DNA from: Streptomyces sp. NBC_01267
GTDB lineage: Bacteria > Actinomycetota > Actinomycetes > Streptomycetales > Streptomycetaceae
Direction of reading: 5' to 3'
Assembly (NCBI RefSeq): GCF_036241575.1
Contig: NZ_CP108455.1
Coordinates: 3,034,001 to 3,098,000, forward strand
DNA length: 64,000 nt
In this document: positions 14,725 through 23,347 of the stretch, in pieces
Layout: each line of letters begins with the position of its first letter
How positions within the stretch are numbered: position 1 is the first letter of the stretch
Translations under genes and position numbers: made by a program
Notes under the pieces: model-generated
Seen by the model: only the letters and a program-made list of their open reading frames with translations
Told to the model about the DNA's origin: nothing
Databases searched by the model: none

Positions 14725-14951
14725 GGGCATTTCCCGCGTCTACCCCTGTGGGGCAACGACGCCGCGGATTCCTCTTCAGCAATGCGGGCCTCTTCAAAGG
14801 TGCGCCCGTAGACGTCCGGGATTTAACGTCCACATGACGCCACCCATTTCATAGCCTGCACTCACACCGGATTCGCCGCGGGCCAGATCTGCTTTCGCAT
14901 TTCGTTCGGTCCGTTCTTGTGATTCCCCGCACTGTTCTTCCGCTGCGGGAA
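14725..14951 (+). other. Intergenic region before helicase
   Basis: No gene is seen in this stretch between the csp terminator and the helicase leader hairpin. The helicase promoter should lie here. The part from about 14880 to 14945 is relatively T-rich. Confidence 0.4.
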
Positions 14952-14978
14952 TTCCTTGATACGTGCCGTATCAAGGAA
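14952..14978 (+). promoter_or_regulatory. Hairpin sequestering the helicase ribosome-binding site
   Basis: TTCCTTGATACG (14952-14963), loop TGC, CGTATCAAGGAA (14967-14978): a perfect 12-bp stem. The Shine-Dalgarno AAGGAAGG (14973-14980) is in the 3' arm, so the folded RNA would block ribosome entry to ATG 14987. It is a candidate RNA switch opened by temperature, Csp or helicase binding. The palindrome could instead be a protein operator. Confidence 0.6.
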
Positions 14979-14986
14979 GGTTCTGA

Positions 14987-16501
14987 ATGAACCCCACACG
15001 TACGAACAACCGCTCCTCTCGCAGCCGTACCGGCGGTCCCGCTTTCGGCTCTGGCGCTGGTTCGCAACGCGGCAACCGCTTCGGCTCGCCCGCCCCGCGC
15101 CGTTCCGCAGGGCCGAGCCGCCCGGGCGGCCAGGGCCGGCGGCCCGCAGCGGTCTCGGGCGAGTTCGCCCTGCCGAAGACAGTCACTCCCGCGCTGCCCG
15201 CCGTCGAGGCGTTCGCTGATCTCGACATGCCCGAGCGGCTGCTGGCCTCACTGACCGTGCAAGGCTTGCGCATCCCGTTCCCGATCCAGGGCGCGACCCT
15301 GCCCAACACCCTCGCGGGCCGCGATGTCCTCGGTCGCGGGCGCACCGGCTCAGGTAAGACCCTCGCCTTCGGCCTGGCCCTGCTGGCCCGCACCGCCGGA
15401 CAGCGCGCCGAACCCTGCCAGCCGCTGGCGCTGATCCTCGTGCCGACGCGTGAGCTGGCACAGCAGGTGACCGACGCTCTCACCCCCCACGCCCGCTCGG
15501 TGAGCCTGCGCCTGACCACCGTCGTCGGCGGAATGCCGATCGGCAGGCAGGTCAGCGCACTGCGGCGTGGTGCCGAAGTCATCGTCGCGACGCCGGGCCG
15601 CCTCAAGGACCTCATCGACCGAGGCGACTGCCGGCTGAACCAGGTCGCGATCACCGTCCTCGACGAGGCCGACCAGATGGCCGACATGGGCTTCATGCCC
15701 CAGGTCACCGCGCTCCTGGACCAGGTACGGCCCGAGGGCCAGCGGATGCTCTTCTCCGCCACCCTCGACCGCAACGTCGACCTCTTGGTACGCCGCTACC
15801 TCACCGACCCGGTCGTCCACTCCGTCGACCCGTCTGCAGGCGCGGTCACCACGATGGAGCACCACGTCCTGCACATCCACGGCGCCGACAAGCATCGGAC
15901 GACCACGGCGATCGCGGCCCGCGAAGGCCGGGTGATCATGTTCCTGGACACCAAACACGCCGTTGACCGGCTGACGCAGGATCTGCTGAACAGCGGGGTG
16001 CGGGCCGCTGCCCTGCACGGCGGGAAGTCGCAGCCGCAGCGCACCCGGACGCTGGCCCAGTTCAAGACCGGGCACGTCACTGTGCTCGTCGCGACGAACG
16101 TCGCGGCACGCGGTATCCACGTCGACAACCTCGACCTCGTCGTCAACGTCGACCCGCCGACCGACCACAAGGACTACCTGCACCGTGGTGGCCGCACCGC
16201 GCGGGCCGGCGAGTCCGGCCGTGTCGTCACCCTGGTCACCCCCGGCCAGCGCCGCGACATGACCCGCCTCCTGGCGGCCGCAGGCATCGTCCCCCAGACC
16301 ACCCCGGTCCGCTCAGGGGAAGAAGCACTCAGCCGGATCACCGGCGCCCGGACACCCTCCGGTATCCCCGTGACGATCACCGCGCCGGTGGCCGCACGGC
16401 GTGAGCGCACCCGCAGCACGGCCTCCCGCGGCCGACGCAGCCCCGCATCAGCTGCCCGGCGCACGACCGTGCGGCAGTCCTCCTTCGACGCGGCGGCCTG
16501 A
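14987..16501 (+). CDS. DEAD-box ATP-dependent RNA helicase
   Basis: A 504-residue protein. A basic Arg/Gly-rich N-terminus (about residues 1-60) is followed by a complete helicase core: Q motif region FPIQGATLP, motif I RTGSGKT, Ia PTRELAQQ, Ib TPGRL, II DEAD (VLDEADQM), III SAT, and V/VI TNVAARGIHVDN and HRGGRTARAG. The tail is basic and disordered, as in cold-adapted helicases. It unwinds short RNA duplexes using ATP; with CspA it probably restores translation or ribosome assembly in the cold. Translation may be gated by the hairpin covering its ribosome-binding site. Confidence 0.95.
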   Translation: MNPTRTNNRSSRSRTGGPAFGSGAGSQRGNRFGSPAPRRSAGPSRPGGQGRRPAAVSGEFALPKTVTPALPAVEAFADLDMPERLLASLTVQGLRIPFPIQGATLPNTLAGRDVLGRGRTGSGKTLAFGLALLARTAGQRAEPCQPLALILVPTRELAQQVTDALTPHARSVSLRLTTVVGGMPIGRQVSALRRGAEVIVATPGRLKDLIDRGDCRLNQVAITVLDEADQMADMGFMPQVTALLDQVRPEGQRMLFSATLDRNVDLLVRRYLTDPVVHSVDPSAGAVTTMEHHVLHIHGADKHRTTTAIAAREGRVIMFLDTKHAVDRLTQDLLNSGVRAAALHGGKSQPQRTRTLAQFKTGHVTVLVATNVAARGIHVDNLDLVVNVDPPTDHKDYLHRGGRTARAGESGRVVTLVTPGQRRDMTRLLAAAGIVPQTTPVRSGEEALSRITGARTPSGIPVTITAPVAARRERTRSTASRGRRSPASAARRTTVRQSSFDAAA

Positions 16502-16770
16502 ACCCGTGATCAGGAAACTGGCCTGTCTCTGCAGGAGGCACGTTGCGGCACTGATTCACATGCACCCCCGCCCGTCGAGCGGCGCCCCTGCCCACAGGAC
16601 GGTGGCCGACGCCATGGACACAGCCTGACCGCAGGTCTGCGACGACATGACCGTCGCAGTGGCCCTCTCGGTCATCGACGAGCAGTGCAGCGCTCCGGGC
16701 GTCCTCGCCCTTGCCCACTGACCGCCTCACCGCGGCACAACCATCCCCTTCTTCCCCTCTGTGAGGCTTC

Positions 16771-17082
16771 ATGCGCTGTGTTATCGCCCGCTTCCCGTTC
16801 GACCTCACCAAGAGCGGCGTCCTGGAATCCATGAAGGGCGTCAAGCCCGAACAGGTCATCGGCGAGTCCGTGATCATCGGCCGCCGCACCTATCCGATCA
16901 AGCAGGTCGGGCAGGTCATCACGCGCCAGGACCGCCGCGATTTCAGCGCCGGTGAAATCCTCCGGGCCATGACCCAGCTCGGCTTCACCTGCCCCGGCCT
17001 TGCCCACACCGCCGCGCCCAAGCGGGCTCCCAGCCCGTTCCAACAGGCTTCCGCGATGCTCGGTGCCCCTGCCGCCGTCTGA
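16771..17082 (+). CDS. Conserved hypothetical protein downstream of helicase
   Basis: A 103-residue protein (MRCVIARFPFDLTKSGVLES start). Residues about 10-75 look like a compact alpha/beta unit with SVIIGRRTYPIKQVGQVITR, and the tail is flexible. I recall the same small gene after cold-shock helicases in other streptomycetes, but no function. It lies 269 nt after the helicase stop (nothing evident in that gap) and shares the terminator at 17118. Nucleic-acid binding is possible given the context. Confidence 0.7.
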   Translation: MRCVIARFPFDLTKSGVLESMKGVKPEQVIGESVIIGRRTYPIKQVGQVITRQDRRDFSAGEILRAMTQLGFTCPGLAHTAAPKRAPSPFQQASAMLGAPAAV

Positions 17083-17117
17083 CCGGCGGGCAGGCACGAG
17101 CCGCCACCAGAACAACA

Positions 17118-17156
17118 GTGAGGGTCCGACCCGGCAGGCGCCGGTCGGACCCTCAC
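17118..17156. terminator. Bidirectional terminator
   Basis: GTGAGGGTCCGACC (17118-17131) and GGTCGGACCCTCAC (17143-17156) form a perfect 14-bp stem between the convergent cold-shock cluster and the kinase operon. Confidence 0.8.
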
Positions 17157-17189
17157 CGCGTGCCGGGAGATTCCTCAGCGCGCAGTGAT

Positions 17190-17480
17190 TCAGTGGTCGG
17201 AGTAGCTGAAGTAGCTGAAGTCGCCCATGGTCCAAGCGCTGACGTCATCGATCGCCACGCGGTACATCCCGACCGTCTCCGGGATCCCCACCGCACCCTG
17301 CAGAATCCGCGCCACATGGAAATGCAGATGCGTGGGCGGCTCCTCCTCACGCGTCGTAGCGCTGAAGGCGGCGGAGAAATCGCTCAGGCGGGCCGAGTCC
17401 GCCAGGACCTCCGACACCCGCTGCCGCCAGACCGCTTCGGGAGCCAGCGGCCCGGTGATGACAGCACCAGGGTTGTCCAT
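17190..17480 (-). CDS. Hypothetical protein after the kinase gene
   Basis: A 96-residue protein (MDNPGAVITGPLAPEAVWRQ start; ends FSYFSYSDH). It starts 4 nt after the kinase stop, suggesting translational coupling. The first four codons belong to the 578-bp repeat also found at 6019, where the start codon is kept but the rest of the gene is missing. No family is recognised. It could be a kinase substrate or adaptor; this is speculation from position only. Confidence 0.55.
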   Translation of the reverse strand: MDNPGAVITGPLAPEAVWRQRVSEVLADSARLSDFSAAFSATTREEEPPTHLHFHVARILQGAVGIPETVGMYRVAIDDVSAWTMGDFSYFSYSDH

Positions 17481-18045
17481 TGCCCTATCCCCGCCGCATC
17501 TCCTGGTTGCGTTCCAGTGAGCGGCGCAGTTCCAGGGGCAGTGGGTGGTGCGGGCCGTACCGGCGTTCCGTGTCGTAGAGGAGTTCCTGGAGTTGGCGGT
17601 GGGCCGCTCCGTGGTCGCCGATCGCCAGGAGCAAGTGGGCGATGCGATGGCGGATTTCGAAGGAGCGGGCCGGGTCGGTGCCTGCCGCGTACTGGTTCTG
17701 GTACGGGGGCAGGATCGCGCGGTACTCGGCGAGTGCCGCCGCCGGCTCGCCCAGTTGTTCCAGGCACTGGGCGGCGTCGAAGCGGTACTGGAGGGCCTGT
17801 TCGTCGGCCGCGCCCGACTCCGTCGCGCGGGCGTCGGCCAGTCTGCGCAGTTCGGGCAGGGCCCGGCGGTACTGGCCGTCGTCCAGCAGCGTCGCCGCGT
17901 ACTGCTTGCGCAGGATGCGGACGACCGTGGACTTCTCGCCGTGCTGTTCGGCCGCCGCCGGGAGGATGCCGCCGAGGATGTCGACGGCCTGGGTGATGCG
18001 GCCCTCCCCCAGCAGCTGCTTGACCTCGTCGACCGCCGCCGCCAC
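17468..18045 (-). repeat. 578-bp direct repeat, right copy
   Basis: Matches 6019-6596 in the same orientation. The left copy is a gene fragment, while this copy is part of an intact kinase gene, so this is the parental arrangement. The two copies bracket about 11.4 kb. Confidence 0.93.
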
Positions 18046-19071
18046 GTCCGGTCGGGTCGGGGTCGGCGTGGGGGTGGGGCGGTCCGCGGGCGGGGTGGTG
18101 ACGCGGTCGGGCCACGGGGCGTGCGGGCGCAGGAAGGGGCGGGTCGGGTCGAGGGGGCCCGTGGGGCGGGTCGGGTAGAGGGGGCTCATCGGGCCGTTCG
18201 CGCTGTTCGGGCCGTTCGGGCCGTTCGCGCCCGGGTGGGGAAGCAGCGGGGCGAGGTGTTCGTACACCTCCTGCGCGCTCGCCGGGCGGTGCTGCGGGTC
18301 CTTCGCGAGGAGGCGCAGCACCAGGCTCTCCAGCGCTGCCGGGATCTCGGGGCGCAGGCGGCGGACCGGGAGCGGTGGTTCGTAGAGGTGGCGGTGGAGC
18401 ACGCCCAGCGCGGTGGAGCCGGCGAACGGCACGTCCCCGCTGAGGAGTTCGTGCAGGAGCACGCCCAGGGCGTAGAGATCGGTGTACGGGCCGACGGCGC
18501 CGCCCATCGCCTGCTCGGGCGCCATGTACGCGGGCGACCCGATGGGCGTACCGGTGTGGGTGAGGCGGGTGGTGTCGGTGTCGAGCACCGAGGCGACGCC
18601 CAGGTCCAGGACGGTGACCGTGCCGTCCGGTTTCACCATGACGTTGCGGGGCTTGAGGTCGCGGTGGACGATCGGCACCGCGTGTACGGCGGAGAGCACC
18701 GCGCACAGTTGGGCGGCGACGGTGATCGCCCACGGCCACGGGTACGGGTCGTGCTCGGCGAGATGGTCGGCGAGGTCGGCGCCTTCGACGTACTGCATGA
18801 CGAGGTAGAGGTCGTCGTCGTCGCTGCCCGCGTCGTGGACGGTGACCAGGCCCGGGTGGTCGACCTGGGCGGTGACCCGGCATTCGCGCACGAAGCGGCG
18901 GCGCAGTTCCTCGGCGTCGTCGGAACCCGCGACGCGGTCCGGGCGCAGCAGTTTCACCGCGACGCGGCGGTCCAGGCGCTGGTCGTACGCCGTCCAGACC
19001 TGGCCCATGCCGCCCTGGCCGATGACCGAGGCCAGTTCGTACCGCCCGGCGACGACCCGTCCGCCGGTCAA
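17485..19071 (-). CDS. PknB-type Ser/Thr protein kinase with C-terminal TPR-like region
   Basis: A 528-residue protein from TTG 19071, chosen because AAGGAGGAGGG lies just upstream and the kinase domain begins within ten residues. Domain order: kinase (about 8-270) with IGQGGMGQVW, catalytic K40, HRDLKPRN, DLG in place of DFG, and GSPAYMAPEQ; a Pro/Asn-rich linker (about 275-335); then helical repeats (about 340-528) containing the TPR-like LRRLADARATESGA and QYRFDAAQCLEQLG. No membrane segment is seen. The TTG overlaps the stop of the membrane protein gene upstream. The C-terminal part is duplicated at 6019-6596. Confidence 0.92.
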   Translation of the reverse strand: MTGGRVVAGRYELASVIGQGGMGQVWTAYDQRLDRRVAVKLLRPDRVAGSDDAEELRRRFVRECRVTAQVDHPGLVTVHDAGSDDDDLYLVMQYVEGADLADHLAEHDPYPWPWAITVAAQLCAVLSAVHAVPIVHRDLKPRNVMVKPDGTVTVLDLGVASVLDTDTTRLTHTGTPIGSPAYMAPEQAMGGAVGPYTDLYALGVLLHELLSGDVPFAGSTALGVLHRHLYEPPLPVRRLRPEIPAALESLVLRLLAKDPQHRPASAQEVYEHLAPLLPHPGANGPNGPNSANGPMSPLYPTRPTGPLDPTRPFLRPHAPWPDRVTTPPADRPTPTPTPTRPDVAAAVDEVKQLLGEGRITQAVDILGGILPAAAEQHGEKSTVVRILRKQYAATLLDDGQYRRALPELRRLADARATESGAADEQALQYRFDAAQCLEQLGEPAAALAEYRAILPPYQNQYAAGTDPARSFEIRHRIAHLLLAIGDHGAAHRQLQELLYDTERRYGPHHPLPLELRRSLERNQEMRRG

Positions 19072-19769
19072 CGGCCCTCCTCCTTGCGGAGGTAGTCGCT
19101 CAGCTCGTCCAGTTCGGCCCTGACCTGGTCGATGCGGTGCGGGCTGCTCCGGTGAGGAGGCTGGGGGGGTTGGGGAGGCTGGTGCGGTGCTTGCTGGGCA
19201 GGGGGCGGGGTGTGCTGCGGCTGGGGTACCGGCATCGGCTGGGGCGCGGGGTGCGGCACCGGCTGGGACATGGGTTGCTGCATCGGCTGCATGGATTGCT
19301 GCACGGGCTGCTGCATCGGCTGGGGGCCCGGCATCGGGTGGCCCGAGGGCGGGAATCCGTAGCCGCTGACCGTCTGCGCGTGCGGCGGGTAACCCTGGGG
19401 TGTGGCGAAGTACCCGGGGGCCGCGCCCTGTTGCAGCCGGTCGTGGTGACGCAGGTCGACGACCAGGAAGTAGACGGCGCTCGCCACGGCGCAGAGCATC
19501 ATGAACGCCATGGCCATATCGGTCCTGGGGTCCGCCTCGGGCAGCTCGCCGACGACGGCGAAGCAGGTGACCGCCACCGGCACGCTCACCACGGCCAGCG
19601 CCCAGTCGTAGCGGCGCCCGCGCAGCAACGCAATCCGGAACAGCGGCAGGCTCATCAGGAAGCCGCAGGTCAGCAGCGAGGAGGCGGCGAACAGTACGCG
19701 CAGGAAGATCCGGCTGTTCCCGCTCGGGGCCGGGGAGGGGGAGGACGGCTCGGGGCCTGGGCCGTACAT
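19068..19769 (-). CDS. Membrane protein with Gln/Pro/Met-rich C-terminus, co-transcribed with kinase
   Basis: A 233-residue protein. Three hydrophobic segments (about residues 21-43, 50-74, 84-105) are followed by a disordered MQQPM/PQP-rich region and a terminal helix (RIDQVRAELDELSDYLRKEE). ATG 19769 has GGAG upstream. The stop overlaps the kinase start (TTGA). The cytoplasmic tail may present a docking site for the kinase, or be its substrate; this is inferred from the coupling. No sensor domain is recognised. Confidence 0.75.
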   Translation of the reverse strand: MYGPGPEPSSPSPAPSGNSRIFLRVLFAASSLLTCGFLMSLPLFRIALLRGRRYDWALAVVSVPVAVTCFAVVGELPEADPRTDMAMAFMMLCAVASAVYFLVVDLRHHDRLQQGAAPGYFATPQGYPPHAQTVSGYGFPPSGHPMPGPQPMQQPVQQSMQPMQQPMSQPVPHPAPQPMPVPQPQHTPPPAQQAPHQPPQPPQPPHRSSPHRIDQVRAELDELSDYLRKEEGR

Positions 19770-19983
19770 GTCTGCTCCTGGAACCTGTGGGCGGGCTGCG
19801 GACACCGCCGGGACATCCAGGGGACGTCACGGTGAGGTGGCCACCGAACGGTGTGCCGATACGGGTTCGAGCGTATACACCGGTGCCCACAGCCCGGCCC
19901 TGATGTACCGAACCGTTGTCCGACCGATCACTACGGGCGGCGCCGACGGCTCACTCCGGGCTCACGCAGGACTCACTCCGGGC

Positions 19984-22074
19984 TCACTCCGGGCTCACCG
20001 TGCCGTCCGTCAGGCCGTCGAACAGCCCTTGCACCAGCTGTTCGCCCAGCTGTCCGGCCAGCCGCAGCGCGTCCTCGAAGGCGGCCAGCGTACGGAAGCG
20101 CTCGCCGTAACGGCGCTGGTCGGCCAGGGGCAGCCGGGGCAGTTGGAGGCGGCGGACGTCCAGCCGGGTCGCGGTGGAGGCATAGCTGCTGGCCTGGCGG
20201 TGGTTGGCCGTGCCGCGCAGGAATCCGGCGAGGAACCACGGGTCGAGCGCGGCCGGGTCGGGGCGCAGCAGCTGGAGGTTGCGGCCGAGTGCCGCTCCGG
20301 CCGTCGCCTCGTCGACGACCCGGGCGACGGAGCCGCCGCCCAGCACGGGCAGGACGACATCGCCCGCCTCGGTGCGTACGGGCTCCTCGTCGGGGCCGTC
20401 GGGCAGCGCCCCGGAGGGGGCCGTCCCGGCGACGACGTCGTGCTCGGTGAGGACGGGACCGGCCACGGTCCCGGCTCCGGGGCCGCCCACGCGGAGCAAC
20501 AGGGCGCCCGCGCGCGCCAGTTCACCGACGGTGGTGAGCGGCAGCCGTACCGGCCCGGCGGGCGCGGCCGGGCGGGGGGTGAGCCGGGCGGTGCGCCGCA
20601 GGGTGCCGGTCAGCTGCTCCCGTACGGAGTCGAGCGCGGCGGCTCCGCGGTCGGCGGCCGGGGGCGGCAGATGGCGGGCGGGCGCCAGGTCGACATCGTC
20701 GTCGAGGAGTCCGATGACGGGCAGCGCGCGGCTCACGCCCGGCTGTTCCTCGGCGGTGCCGTGCCGGTCGAAGGCGCGCCAGGCGTCCAGGACGGTGGCC
20801 CGGACGGCGGGCCAGGGCTGCTTGTCGTGGCCGGTGCCCGCGTTGTCGTGGCCGGTGCCCGCCGCGTCCACGAGGAGGACTTCGGGGGCGTGGGGCTGTG
20901 CGGCGCCGGGGCGGCGCAGCACCCACAGGTGCAGGGGGATGCCGTACGGGGGCGCGGCGCCCGCGGGCAGTGCGACGACCGCCCGCAGCGCGCCCCGGCG
21001 CAGCAGGTCGGCGCGGATCCGGCGGCCGGAGCGGCGGGACGCGGCGGCGGGCGGCATCAGCAGGACGGCGGTGCCGCCTTCGCGCAGCCGGGCCAGGGCG
21101 TGCTGGACCCAGGCCAGTTCGGACTCCGTACGGGCCGGGAAGCCGTACTCCCAGCGGGGGTCGTACGCCAGCTCGTCGTGGCCCCAGTTGCGTTCGTTGA
21201 ACGGCGGGTGGCAGAGCACCACATCCGCGCCGAGTTCCGGGAACGCGTCGGCGCGCAGGGTGTCACCGGCCCGCGCGCCGACGTCCGCGCCGGAGTGCAG
21301 GGCGAGCCGCAGGGCGGTGAGGGCGGCCAGGTCGGCGTCGGCCTCCTGTGCGTACAGCGCGGCGGGCCGGCGTACGGCGCAGAGCAGGGACCCGGTGCCG
21401 GACGCGGGGTCGAGGACGGTGACCGCGGGCTGTTCCGTGCCGGTGCGGCTGCCCGCGGTGGACTTCTCGGCCGAGACCCCGGCGAGCGCCGCCATCAGCT
21501 CGGCGGTGCCGGGCGGAGTGAGCGTGTACTGGCGGGGGTTGGCCTCGAAGTGACGGCCGAGCAGGAACTCGAAGGCTTCGTACGCGCCCAGCTCGGCGGC
21601 GAGTTCGGCGCTCGCGCGCAGCAACGGGACGGAGGGCTGCAGCGCGTGCGCGGTCGGTGTGCGGACCGCCGGGTGGCCGCCGAAACGGGCGCTGAGCACC
21701 GTTTCGAAGGCGGTAGGCAGCAGCCGGGCCAGCCGTGCGTCGGAGACGGCGCTGATCTCCAGCCAGGAGGGGTGCCTGTCCCGTACGAGCAGCAGCACGC
21801 AGCCCGCGTGGGCGAGGGCGGTGGCGGCGCCCGCGGGGTGTGCGGCCAGCTGCTGCCAGACGCGCTCGCGGAGCGGGACCTCGGCGAGCTTTCCCTGGTC
21901 GTGCAGCCACTGCTCGACCTCGGGGAGCGCGAACGACGGGCTGGTCTCGGTGCCGCCGACCGGTTTGGGGAAGTCGGCGTGCCTGCGCCGCCAGTTGCTG
22001 ACGGCGGCTCTGCCGACCCCGGCGAGGCGGGCGATCCCGGCGGCGGTCACTTCTGCCGTGCTCTCGTCAGGCAC
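19984..22074 (-). CDS. Orphan N6-adenine DNA methylase with N-terminal HTH; motif IV altered
   Basis: A 696-residue protein. The N-terminus is a winged helix (GIARLAGVGRAAVSNWRRRH), then a helical region, then the methylase core: SAM motif DPASGTGSLL and motif IV CHPPFNERNW. The C-terminal third (from about residue 505; RLPLTTVGELARAGALLLRV and later LQLPRLPLADQRRYGERFR) resembles a type I specificity target-recognition half. No restriction subunit is nearby. The usual first residue of motif IV (Asn in NPPF) is His here, which may weaken or change methylation. GTG 22074 has GGGAGC upstream. The stop region contains short CTCACTCCGGG repeats. It could be an epigenetic regulator rather than a defence enzyme. 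Confidence 0.82.
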   Translation of the reverse strand: MPDESTAEVTAAGIARLAGVGRAAVSNWRRRHADFPKPVGGTETSPSFALPEVEQWLHDQGKLAEVPLRERVWQQLAAHPAGAATALAHAGCVLLLVRDRHPSWLEISAVSDARLARLLPTAFETVLSARFGGHPAVRTPTAHALQPSVPLLRASAELAAELGAYEAFEFLLGRHFEANPRQYTLTPPGTAELMAALAGVSAEKSTAGSRTGTEQPAVTVLDPASGTGSLLCAVRRPAALYAQEADADLAALTALRLALHSGADVGARAGDTLRADAFPELGADVVLCHPPFNERNWGHDELAYDPRWEYGFPARTESELAWVQHALARLREGGTAVLLMPPAAASRRSGRRIRADLLRRGALRAVVALPAGAAPPYGIPLHLWVLRRPGAAQPHAPEVLLVDAAGTGHDNAGTGHDKQPWPAVRATVLDAWRAFDRHGTAEEQPGVSRALPVIGLLDDDVDLAPARHLPPPAADRGAAALDSVREQLTGTLRRTARLTPRPAAPAGPVRLPLTTVGELARAGALLLRVGGPGAGTVAGPVLTEHDVVAGTAPSGALPDGPDEEPVRTEAGDVVLPVLGGGSVARVVDEATAGAALGRNLQLLRPDPAALDPWFLAGFLRGTANHRQASSYASTATRLDVRRLQLPRLPLADQRRYGERFRTLAAFEDALRLAGQLGEQLVQGLFDGLTDGTVSPE

Positions 22075-22395
22075 CTGACTGCTCCCTCGTGTTCCCTCGT
22101 GTCCCTCGTGCGTGCCGGTCTCCGCCGTTGCCCGCCGCGTGGTCGTCGGCTGCGGGCGTTCACTGCGCGCTGTTCTCCTGCGGGCCGTACACGTGCGGGG
22201 CCGTACACGTGCGCGCCGAGCATACCGATGATTACCGGAGACATCGATTCACGCTGTTAACTCACTCTTCAACCAATGCCATGTTGATTCGGTTCACAGC
22301 TTCTGTTCTTATTGACCCACTGCTTCGCGGCTCGGCGCATCCCGCCGCTGCCCGCCCGATCGACGAACCACCGTTTCCCAGGGGGGAAATCCGCC
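22075..22395. promoter_or_regulatory. Divergent promoter region with tandem repeat
   Basis: GGGCCGTACACGTGC occurs twice (22182-22196 and 22198-22212) with a 16-bp period; each copy contains the CACGTG palindrome. The part from about 22225 to 22330 is AT-richer and probably holds the promoters for the methylase (minus) and the lipoprotein (plus). Confidence 0.45.
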
Positions 22396-23094
22396 ATGCG
22401 CCGCACCGTCACTCTCACCGCGCTCTGCCTCACCGCCGCGCTGGGCCTCACGGCCTGCAACCCGACGTCCGAAGACGGCGGCGAGCTCGCCACCAAGGCC
22501 ATGAAGGCCACCCGCGGCGCGTCCTCGCTCCACGTGAACGGTGACATCTCGGACAGCGAATCGGGCAAGGTCCGCCTGGACCTCAGCCTGGACAAGAAGG
22601 GCGAGTGCAAGGGCACGATGGGCCTGGGTGACGAGGGCACCATGGGCATCATCCGGACCGGCGGCGTCGTCTACATGCAGTACGACGAGAAGATGCTGCG
22701 CACCCAGAGCAAGGGCGAGTCCAAGGCGGACGTCGACGCGGCGGTGAAGATGCTCGCCGGCCACTGGGTCAAGATGTCCCCCACCGACCCGGACATCAAG
22801 GACCTCGCCGCACTCTGCGATCTCAAGGACCTGCTCAGCGACTTGAAGGGCACCGACACCGCCGCCAAGAAGGGCAAGGACCTCACGGTCGACGGGCAGA
22901 AGGCGACCACCCTCACCGAGAAGGACGGCAAGACGGACTACACGCTGTACGTCGCCGCCGAGGGCAAGCCGTACATCCTCAAGACCATCATGAAGGGCGG
23001 CGACCAGCCGGGCACGCTGGCCTTCTCCGAGTTCGAGAAGCCGGTCGACGCGAAGGCTCCCGCCAAGAAGGACATAGTCGACCTGGCCGGCTGA
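22396..23094 (+). CDS. Lipoprotein, LppX/LprG-like
   Basis: A 232-residue secreted lipoprotein. The signal peptide ends in lipobox LTAC (about residues 18-21). The mature part is a Lys/Asp-rich beta-structure (GDISDSESGKVRLDLSLDKK, GGVVYMQYDEKML) like the LppX/LprA/LprF/LprG fold, which binds lipids or helps move them through the envelope. GGGGGG precedes ATG 22396. It is a single-gene unit. Substrate unknown. Confidence 0.8.
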   Translation: MRRTVTLTALCLTAALGLTACNPTSEDGGELATKAMKATRGASSLHVNGDISDSESGKVRLDLSLDKKGECKGTMGLGDEGTMGIIRTGGVVYMQYDEKMLRTQSKGESKADVDAAVKMLAGHWVKMSPTDPDIKDLAALCDLKDLLSDLKGTDTAAKKGKDLTVDGQKATTLTEKDGKTDYTLYVAAEGKPYILKTIMKGGDQPGTLAFSEFEKPVDAKAPAKKDIVDLAG

Positions 23095-23195
23095 CGCGGC
23101 CAGGCGCAGAGCCGGCATCCGCCGTCCACGGGGGAGACGGCGGATGCCGTTCGGGGAGAAGGCTGATGCCGACGGGGAGACGGCCGATGGCGCCT

Positions 23196-23258
23196 GTCGG
23201 GGACTGCTGCCACAGGGACCGGTGTCGGGGACCGGTGTCGGGGACTGCTGTCGGGGAC
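23196..23258 (+). repeat. GTCGGGGAC repeats after lipoprotein gene
   Basis: GTCGGGGAC occurs at 23196, 23224, 23237 and 23250, the last three with an exact 13-bp period, in the gap between the lipoprotein and HNH genes. It may be simple repeat expansion or spaced binding sites. Confidence 0.5.
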
Positions 23259-23347
23259 TGCCGTAACCGGCATACAGTTGAGCCCATTTGCCGCTCACGT
23301 GTTCGGTGCGCGGCAGCTTCCCTGTCGACACCTCACTCTGGACCGCC

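Noticed and set aside
1..17480. Integrative element or prophage
   Set aside because: No integrase, transposase, replication or structural phage gene is visible, and no attachment-site duplication at a tRNA was found in the window.
19072..19890. N-terminal extension of the kinase frame
   Set aside because: It covers the membrane-protein gene in another frame; the TTG at 19071 has a strong ribosome-binding site directly before the kinase domain.
17485..22074. Complete Pgl or BREX defence system
   Set aside because: Only a methylase and a kinase are present; no PglZ-like phosphatase or large ATPase gene is nearby.
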